From: Halovenus sp.
GTDB lineage: Archaea; Halobacteriota; Halobacteria; Halobacteriales; Haloarculaceae
Assembly: GCA_028274925.1 (NCBI GenBank)
Contig: JAQCNR010000093.1
Location: 1 to 18,142 of the forward strand
Direction: 5' to 3'
DNA: 18,142 nucleotides
Of this stretch, positions 13,046 through 18,142 are shown piece by piece. Every line of letters starts with the position of its first letter. Position 1 is the first letter of the stretch. The notes under the pieces are model-generated. The model did no database searches and was not told where the DNA came from. It was given only the letters and a program-made list of their open reading frames with translations. The position numbers and the translations under genes are program-made.

Positions 13046-14200
13046 ATGGATTTGTTAGAAGAGAGTATTGTTCCCGAACACGCACGTGATGTCAAACAGG
13101 AAGCGCGTGAGTTTGCCGAGGAACATATCGAGCCCAACGCAGAGGAATACTTCGAGAGCGGCGAGTATCCTGAAGAGATCATCCAGAAAGGCGAGGAAGC
13201 CGGCCTCGTCGGACAGGGAATTAGCGAGGAATACGGTGGCCGCGGCTGGACACTGTACGAGCAACTGGCGATTGCCGAGGAGTTCTACAAAGCCGACGCA
13301 GGGATTGGCCTCTCGTTGCAGTTGCCCGGCTTTGGGACCGACCTCGTCGAGATGTACGGTACAGAGGAACAGAAAGACGAATACCTTCGTCCCGTTGCAG
13401 CGAACGAGATGCGTTCCGGACTCGGCGTCTCCGAACCCGACACCGGCAGCGACATGGCCGGCATGCAGACCGCCGCCGAGAAAGACGGCGACGAGTGGGT
13501 GCTGAACGGCGAGAAGTACTGGGTCGGCAACGGTGTCGAGGGCGACTGGCTAACTATCTACGCCCGCACCGGTCACGACGAAGACAACCGCTACGGCAAC
13601 TTTTCGCTATTTATCGTCCCAACGGACGCGCCGGGCTATCACGCCGAACACATCCCCGAGAAGATGTGTTACCGCGCCTCGAAACAGGCCCACATCACCT
13701 TCGATAACTGCCGGATTCCCGAGGACCACCTCATCGGCGAGGAAGGCCAGGGATTCTACATGATTGCTGACTTCTTCAACAAAGGCCGGGCAGTTGTCGC
13801 TGGCCACGGGCTTGGTCTCGCCGCTGCGGCCATCGAGGAGGCCTCCGAGTTCGTCCACGACCGCGAAGCCTTCGGTCGAAACATCGATGAGTTCCAGTCT
13901 GTCCAACACGACCTCGCAGATATGCGCATGGAGTTCGAGTCTGCTCGCGCGCTGTCGTGGCGGGCCGCCGAAAAAGTCGAAAACCACGACGACGCCGGCT
14001 ACTGGGCTGCACTCTCGAAAGCGACGGCCACCGAGGCCGCTACCGAGTGCGCCGAGCGAGGGATGCAACTGCACGGCGGCCGCTCCGTGCTCAAAGAGAA
14101 CCGCATCTCCCGTGTCTACCGTGACGTCCGCGTCCCGGTCATCTACGAGGGTGCGAATCCTATCCAGCGCAATCTGATCTACAGCCAAGCGCCCCGCTAA
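13046..14200 (+). CDS. acd: Acyl-CoA dehydrogenase
   Basis: This 384-residue cytoplasmic flavoenzyme oxidises an acyl-CoA thioester to the 2,3-enoyl-CoA, passing electrons to an ETF. The three-part fold is complete: an N-terminal helical domain (to about 115), a middle beta domain with GLGVSEPDTGSDMAGMQT (FAD contacts) and NGEKYWVGNG, and a C-terminal helical domain with REAFGRNIDEFQSVQHDLADM and MQLHGG. The catalytic base Glu368 lies in VIYEGANPIQRNLI, the position used by short- and medium-chain and most bacterial enzymes. Length is typical. Acyl-chain preference cannot be inferred. A leaderless-type TATA box precedes it and 239 bases separate it from porA, so it is probably its own transcript, though acetyl-CoA metabolism links the two. 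Confidence 0.93.
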   Translation: MDLLEESIVPEHARDVKQEAREFAEEHIEPNAEEYFESGEYPEEIIQKGEEAGLVGQGISEEYGGRGWTLYEQLAIAEEFYKADAGIGLSLQLPGFGTDLVEMYGTEEQKDEYLRPVAANEMRSGLGVSEPDTGSDMAGMQTAAEKDGDEWVLNGEKYWVGNGVEGDWLTIYARTGHDEDNRYGNFSLFIVPTDAPGYHAEHIPEKMCYRASKQAHITFDNCRIPEDHLIGEEGQGFYMIADFFNKGRAVVAGHGLGLAAAAIEEASEFVHDREAFGRNIDEFQSVQHDLADMRMEFESARALSWRAAEKVENHDDAGYWAALSKATATEAATECAERGMQLHGGRSVLKENRISRVYRDVRVPVIYEGANPIQRNLIYSQAPR

Positions 14201-14439
14201 CGTACTATTTCTGATAGGTCGAACTTGGTGATTTTCGCCTCGTCACCTCGGTTTCGGTCTTTCCTGAACAATCGTGTACATTAGGCCCTGTTTTCTTGCA
14301 CTCCGCAACTGATGACGGGGGTATTTCGCGAGTTATTTGTGGTGATTAACCATGTTGAATGTTATTTTGTAGCAAGGTTTTAGTCACGAGGCCGATACAG
14401 TCTAGATATGCTGTGTACATGGATTGAGAGGTGGTCTCT
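14201..14439 (+). other. Intergenic region with likely porAB promoter
   Basis: This 239-base gap contains AT-rich blocks, notably 14330-14380 (GTTATTTTG near 14361 and GGTTTTAG near 14376). These could be the TATA box for porA, leaving a leader of some 35-60 bases. A short TGGT/ACCA inverted repeat lies near 14339-14351. No gene was found. Confidence 0.35.
14428..14433 (+). promoter_or_regulatory. Ribosome binding site GAGGTG deciding the porA start
   Basis: GAGGTG is an exact six-base match to the complement of the 16S 3' end and lies six bases ahead of the ATG at 14440. It overlaps the in-frame GTG at 14431, arguing against that GTG as the start. Confidence 0.7.
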
Positions 14440-16329
14440 ATGACCCAGACGTTGATGTGGCGAATTGCCGGGGGGTCGGGTGACGGCATCGACTCGACAA
14501 GCCAGAACTTTGCCAAGGCGCTGATGCGCTCGGGGTTGCACATCTTCACACATAGGCATTATCCGTCCCGGATCCGCGGCGGTCACACCTACGTCGAGGT
14601 ACGGGCGGGCGAACAGCGGGTGCGCTCCCGGGGCGACGGCTTCAACTTCCTGCTCTCGCTCGGAGATAGCTTCGCGCGCAACCCGAGTGAAGACGCCTAC
14701 TACGGCAACGAGCAACTGAAGCCGCTGACCGAGCATCTCGACGATCTCAACGAGGGGGGTGTCATCGTCTACGATACCGGGCTCATCGACGAGGAAGATG
14801 TGGCCGAAATTGGACTCGAAGAGCGTGCCGAGAAAAACGACTGGCACGTCTACCCAATCGACCTGCGGGCACTCGCCCGCGAACACGGCCGCGAGGTGAT
14901 GCGAAACACCGCCGGCATCGGCATCACGGCGGCACTGTTGGATATGGACACGAGCTACTTCGAAGAGCTCATTACCGAGGCGATGACCGGTGAGACGCGC
15001 GACCAGAATCTCGATATTCTGGACCGCGCCTACGAGCGGGGCCGGGAGTTCGACATTACCCACGACCTGCGAGCGCCGTCGGGCGAACACGACAGCGAGA
15101 TGGCGATGCTCAGCGGGTCGAACGCAATCGCCTACGGCGCACTCGACGAGGGCTGTCGGTTCATCGCTGGCTATCCGATGACACCGTGGACTGACGTGTT
15201 CACGATTATGTCCCAGAACCTGCCCCATTTCGGCGGCATTTCTGAACAGGTCGAAGACGAGATTGCCGCCGCATCGCTTGCAATCGGGGCCTCACACGCC
15301 GGCGCGAAGGCGATGTCTGGCTCCGCTGGCGGCGGATTCGCATTGATGAGCGAACCGCTGGGCTTGGCTGAGATGACCGAGACACCAGTCGTACTCGTCG
15401 AGGCAATGCGGGCCGGCCCGTCGACAGGGATGCCGACCAAACCCGAACAGGCCGACCTCGAACACGTCCTCTACACGAGTCAGGGCGACTCCTGTCGGGT
15501 CGTCTTCGCCCCGGCAAACGTCCGGGAAGCCTACGACCAGACGCGGAAAGCCTTCGAGTTGGCCTACGGCTACAACCTGCCGGCAATCGTCGTCTACGAC
15601 CAGAAGGTTCAGGGTGAACTCCGGACCGTTCCCACTGACTTTTTCGACCGGGAGGCGACCGCTGGGATGGAGGGCGTGCTCAGCGAGGACGAACTTACTG
15701 AGGCGGCCCACGACGCCGCCGGGAAGTTCCAGCGCTACCGCCACGACGTCGAAGATGGCTCGAATCCGCGGTCGATTCCGGGCCAGGAAGGTGGTCGCCA
15801 CCTTGCGACCGGCAACGAGTCGATGGAGGTCGGACATATCTCCGAGTCACCGGACAACCGCGTGGCACAGATGGACCGGCGGATGCGCAAACTCAGTTCG
15901 ATCCGGGAGGAGTTGGACGAGATGGAGTCGTCCCACCAGACCTACCACGGGCCTGCAGACGCAGACCGGGCGATTCTCGTCTGGGGCAGCCAGCAGGATA
16001 CGGTCTTCGAGGCTGTCGACCGCCTCAACGCCCGCGGCGAGTCGGTGAAAGCCCTCGGCGTGAGCGACCTGATGCCCTACCCGAAGACAGAGGTGACGGC
16101 TTTTCTCGAAAGTGTCGAGGAGTGTCTGGTCGTCGAGATGAACGCCACCGCACAGTTCCGCGGGCTGACGCAGAAAGAACTCGGCCGGTTCGGGCCGAAA
16201 CTGACCAGCCTGCTGAAATACGACGGCGAACCGTTCGAGCCCCGCGAAATTGTCAGCGGGTTCGAGGAGATGAACAGCGGTACCCAGCCGGAGGGGAACA
16301 TGCGACTCGAACCGGCAACTGGTGATTGA
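14440..16329 (+). CDS. porA: 2-oxoacid (probably pyruvate):ferredoxin oxidoreductase, alpha subunit (gamma-alpha fusion)
   Basis: The product has 629 residues. Together with the beta subunit it oxidatively decarboxylates a 2-oxoacid to its CoA ester and reduces ferredoxin. Residues 5-185 form the gamma domain (WRIAGGSGDGIDSTSQNFAK, then RHYPSRIRGGHTYVEVRA). Residues 220-420 are the alpha domain, with Y245-P-M-T-P in the place of the usual YPITP and the helix E-D-E-I-A-A-A-S-L-A-I-G. A C-terminal transketolase-like domain follows, ending in LLKYDGEPFEPREI. The gamma-alpha fusion is the known haloarchaeal arrangement. Sizes of 629 and 312 for the two subunits are close to those I recall for halobacterial pyruvate enzymes and larger than for the 2-oxoglutarate enzyme, hence porA; korA remains possible. 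The start is fixed by GAGGTG. One base separates it from porB. Confidence 0.88.
   Translation: MTQTLMWRIAGGSGDGIDSTSQNFAKALMRSGLHIFTHRHYPSRIRGGHTYVEVRAGEQRVRSRGDGFNFLLSLGDSFARNPSEDAYYGNEQLKPLTEHLDDLNEGGVIVYDTGLIDEEDVAEIGLEERAEKNDWHVYPIDLRALAREHGREVMRNTAGIGITAALLDMDTSYFEELITEAMTGETRDQNLDILDRAYERGREFDITHDLRAPSGEHDSEMAMLSGSNAIAYGALDEGCRFIAGYPMTPWTDVFTIMSQNLPHFGGISEQVEDEIAAASLAIGASHAGAKAMSGSAGGGFALMSEPLGLAEMTETPVVLVEAMRAGPSTGMPTKPEQADLEHVLYTSQGDSCRVVFAPANVREAYDQTRKAFELAYGYNLPAIVVYDQKVQGELRTVPTDFFDREATAGMEGVLSEDELTEAAHDAAGKFQRYRHDVEDGSNPRSIPGQEGGRHLATGNESMEVGHISESPDNRVAQMDRRMRKLSSIREELDEMESSHQTYHGPADADRAILVWGSQQDTVFEAVDRLNARGESVKALGVSDLMPYPKTEVTAFLESVEECLVVEMNATAQFRGLTQKELGRFGPKLTSLLKYDGEPFEPREIVSGFEEMNSGTQPEGNMRLEPATGD
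16321..16325 (+). promoter_or_regulatory. Ribosome binding site GGTGA inside the end of porA
   Basis: GGTGA lies five bases ahead of the ATG at 16331 and overlaps the last codons of porA. It favours that ATG over the in-frame GTG at 16322 and indicates translational coupling of the two subunits. Confidence 0.65.
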
Positions 16330-16330
16330 G

Positions 16331-17269
16331 ATGTCAGCATTCACAGCCATCGATACGGAGGAACAGGCAGACAAAGAGGATTTCACGCCCGCAGTCGAGC
16401 CACAACCGACGTGGTGTCCGGGCTGCGGTGACTTCGCCGTCCTGAAGGCGCTGAAAGGGGCGATGCCGGAAGTTGGCCGCACACCCGAAGAGACGCTGCT
16501 CGTGACTGGAATCGGCTGCTCGGGCAAACTCTCCAGCTACTTCGAGAGTTACGGCTACCACGCCATTCACGGGCGGTCGCTGCCGGTCGCTCGGGCAGCG
16601 AAACTCACCAACCCCGGCCTCGAAGTCGTCGCAGCGGGCGGCGACGGCGACGGCTACGGCATTGGCGGGAACCACTTCATGCACACCGCCCGCGAGAACC
16701 ACGACATGACCTACATCGTCTTCAACAACGAAATCTTTGGGCTGACGAAGGGCCAAACCTCACCGACGAGTCCGAAAGGCCACAAATCGAAGACGCAGCC
16801 AAGCGGCAGCGCAAAGGACCCAGTCCGACCGCTGACGCTCTCGCTGGCCTCTGGTGCCTCTTTCATCGCCCGGACGGCGGCGACGAACCCACGACAGGCC
16901 CAGGAGATTCTCGTCGAGGCAATCGAACACGACGGCTTTGCCCACATCGATTTCCTCACCCAGTGTCCGACCTGGAACAAGGACGCCAAGGAGTACGTCC
17001 CCTACACTGACGTCCAGCAGGACGACGAGTTCGACTTCGACGTCACTGACCGGCGGGAAGCCGCCGACATGATGTACGAAGCCGAGAACCGCCTCTACGA
17101 GGGCGAAGTGCTGACCGGACGGTTCTACCGCGAGGAAAACCGGTTCTCCTACGGTGAGGAGAAACGCCGGACCGGTGAGATGCCCGCCGACCCGCTGGCC
17201 GAGCGGTATTTTGACGACGACGCCGCGTGGGACCGGTCGGCCGACGAACTGCTGGGTCGACACACCTGA
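16331..17269 (+). CDS. porB: 2-oxoacid (probably pyruvate):ferredoxin oxidoreductase, beta subunit
   Basis: The product has 312 residues and holds thiamine diphosphate and one [4Fe-4S] cluster. The TPP/Mg motif is seen as G104-D-G-D107-G-Y-G-I-G-G-N114. Four Cys fit the proximal cluster ligands of the Sulfolobus-type enzyme in order and spacing: Cys29 and Cys32 in WCPGCGD, Cys63 in GIGCSGK and Cys212 in LTQCPTW. The segment FNNEIFGLTKGQTSPTS is typical of the family's active site. No delta-type 2[4Fe-4S] ferredoxin subunit gene is present nearby, as expected for halobacterial enzymes. An acidic tail of about 75 residues (after DVQQDDEFDFD) extends beyond the core. The ATG at 16331 follows the porA stop by one base. 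An Lrp-type regulator gene follows, 85 bases on. Confidence 0.9.
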   Translation: MSAFTAIDTEEQADKEDFTPAVEPQPTWCPGCGDFAVLKALKGAMPEVGRTPEETLLVTGIGCSGKLSSYFESYGYHAIHGRSLPVARAAKLTNPGLEVVAAGGDGDGYGIGGNHFMHTARENHDMTYIVFNNEIFGLTKGQTSPTSPKGHKSKTQPSGSAKDPVRPLTLSLASGASFIARTAATNPRQAQEILVEAIEHDGFAHIDFLTQCPTWNKDAKEYVPYTDVQQDDEFDFDVTDRREAADMMYEAENRLYEGEVLTGRFYREENRFSYGEEKRRTGEMPADPLAERYFDDDAAWDRSADELLGRHT

Positions 17270-17322
17270 GCGCCCGCAGAAGGGTGGTTCGTCCGGCTGG
17301 ATTTCGCTTTACGGATTCGGAA

Positions 17323-17331
17323 GATATTTTT
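17323..17331 (+). promoter_or_regulatory. TATA-like box ahead of the Lrp-type regulator
   Basis: GATATTTTT is centred 28 bases ahead of the ATG at 17355 and sits in the gap after porB, so the regulator probably has its own leaderless transcript rather than being read only from the porAB promoter. Confidence 0.55.
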
Positions 17332-17354
17332 TTGGTGGTGGTAAAGAGTATGAT

Positions 17355-17783
17355 ATGAGCGCAGAGGCTACGGAACAACGTATTCTGTCGGTTCTCGAGG
17401 AAGATGCGCAGGCATCGTACGCGGAGATTGCTGACCGGGCGGATGTCTCGAAACCGACCGTCCGCAAGTATATCCAGAAACTCGAAGAGGAGGGCGTAAT
17501 TGTGGGGTACTCTGCCGATATCGACCCAAAGAAACTCTCTGGGCAGTCTATCGCTATCGTCGGCGTCGACGTCGAGAGCGAGCAGTATGTCGAGGTGACA
17601 CGACAACTGAAAGAACTCGACGCCATCGAATCACTGTACACGTCGAGCGGCGACCACACGCTGATGGCCGAGATTCGCGCTCCAGACGGGGACGCGCTCG
17701 GCGAAATCATCAACGACGAAATCATGGAACTCGACGGCGTCAGCGCAGCCCATCCGTCGTTCTTGCAGGAGAGGCTCAAGTAA
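17355..17783 (+). CDS. lrp: Lrp/AsnC-family transcriptional regulator
   Basis: The product has 142 residues and the standard two-part layout. Residues 5-50 are a winged helix-turn-helix (EQRILSVLEEDAQASYAEIA, then VSKPTVRKYIQKLEEEGVIV). A linker GYSADIDPKKLSG leads to the RAM effector domain (about 65-140) with beta strands IAIVGVDV and HTLMAEI; the S-S-G-D99-x-x turn is in the usual ligand-contact region. Such proteins form dimers to octamers and sense amino acids. Placed right after porAB, it plausibly controls 2-oxoacid oxidation or amino acid breakdown and may regulate itself, but no operator was identified. An out-of-frame ATG at 17350 is ignored; ATG 17355 fits both the TATA spacing and family length. 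Confidence 0.9.
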   Translation: MSAEATEQRILSVLEEDAQASYAEIADRADVSKPTVRKYIQKLEEEGVIVGYSADIDPKKLSGQSIAIVGVDVESEQYVEVTRQLKELDAIESLYTSSGDHTLMAEIRAPDGDALGEIINDEIMELDGVSAAHPSFLQERLK

Positions 17784-17800
17784 CGCCCGGACCGCTGGAT

Positions 17801-17807
17801 GTTTTAG
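17801..17807 (+). promoter_or_regulatory. TATA-like box ahead of the right-edge gene
   Basis: GTTTTAG is centred about 26 bases ahead of the ATG at 17830, consistent with a leaderless transcript separate from the Lrp-type gene. Confidence 0.45.
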
Positions 17808-17829
17808 TCGGTCGGCCACAACTACCGGT

Positions 17830-18142
17830 ATGACACAGCGGCTGCTTCTGGGCGACGGCTCGCTTCTGGAAACTGTTGCCCAATCTGTCTCCGAGCAGCC
17901 GGGCACACTGCAGGTGGGCACGGACGACGTTGCGCTCGCAGACTCGCTCCACCAGCGCGGCGTCTCAGTCGCCGAGTTCGACCGCATCGAGCGCGACGAA
18001 CTCACTCGGCTCGACCGGCCCGATATCGTCGGCGTCTTTTCCGGAGAGCCAGCGCGAAACGAGGAACTCTCTGAAGCCATCCGGGCTGTCTTTCCTGAGG
18101 CCTATCTGGTCAGTTACACCGGCTGGTCATCCGCTGCTGGAG
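17830..18142 (+). CDS. N-terminal part of an unidentified protein, possibly a DHH-family phosphoesterase
   Basis: The frame opens at ATG 17830 (MTQRLLLGDGSLLETVAQSV) and is still open at the right edge after 104 codons. It has good haloarchaeal codon and acid character. The visible part alternates short hydrophobic strands and helices: RLLLGDGSLL, then GTLQVGTDDVALADSLHQRG, then PDIVGVFSGEP and AYLVSYTG. This suggests a Rossmann-like domain without a proper G-x-G-x-x-G. Haloarchaeal DHH-type phosphoesterases often start with a TrkA-N-like domain of this kind, so that is my best guess, but the catalytic part lies outside the window. A TATA-like box lies about 26 bases ahead of the start and 46 bases separate the gene from the Lrp-type gene. 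Confidence 0.65.
   Translation, partial: MTQRLLLGDGSLLETVAQSVSEQPGTLQVGTDDVALADSLHQRGVSVAEFDRIERDELTRLDRPDIVGVFSGEPARNEELSEAIRAVFPEAYLVSYTGWSSAAG

Noticed and set aside
1..18142. tRNA, rRNA, CRISPR array, insertion sequence or phage genes
   Set aside because: I saw no cloverleaf with a TTCGA arm, no regularly spaced repeats, and no transposase or phage-like frame on either strand.

Overview
The window looks like chromosomal DNA of a haloarchaeon (class Halobacteria). The basis is an acid-rich predicted proteome (many Asp and Glu, few Lys), GC-rich codons, Tat-type twin-arginine signals on the exported enzymes, TATA boxes 25-30 bases ahead of start codons (leaderless mRNAs) mixed with GGTGA/GAGGTG ribosome binding sites inside operons, and haloarchaeal families such as the gamma-alpha fused 2-oxoacid:ferredoxin oxidoreductase. 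No rRNA, tRNA, CRISPR array or transposase was seen.

Left part (1-6012). A small membrane protein lies at the left edge, followed by a gene-poor stretch of 586 bases with short repeated motifs and AT-rich promoter-like sequence. Next come two tandem genes for large secreted proteins, 18 bases apart. The first is a GH99-like glycoside hydrolase with the E-W-H-E catalytic signature. The second is a calcineurin-like metallophosphoesterase followed by DNRLRE-like, unknown and PKD-like modules. Both carry a Tat signal and end in the same type of bulb (GNA-type) lectin domain. I read them as an extracellular glycan-degrading pair, possibly aimed at alpha-mannan or phosphomannan. The second gene is split by an apparent one-base frameshift near 4884.

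Middle part (6013-10064). On the minus strand are an APC-family amino acid permease and, one base behind it, a TrkA-type RCK protein. Immediately past that protein's stop, in the same frame, is a remnant of a second TrkA_C domain. Divergent from the permease is another TrkA-type protein. RCK proteins therefore flank an amino acid permease, which suggests ligand-controlled transport. A coiled-coil membrane protein of unknown function follows.

Right part (10065-18142). This holds a small Tat lipoprotein, a small conserved haloarchaeal protein, a two-helix membrane protein, an SppA-type S49 peptidase, a CheC-like phosphatase, an acyl-CoA dehydrogenase, the two subunits of a 2-oxoacid (probably pyruvate):ferredoxin oxidoreductase, an Lrp/AsnC regulator, and the start of an unidentified gene that runs off the right edge. 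A perfect 20-bp palindrome sits between the divergent small membrane protein and SppA genes and is a strong operator candidate. The dehydrogenase, oxidoreductase and Lrp genes fit amino acid and acyl-CoA catabolism feeding acetyl-CoA and reduced ferredoxin.
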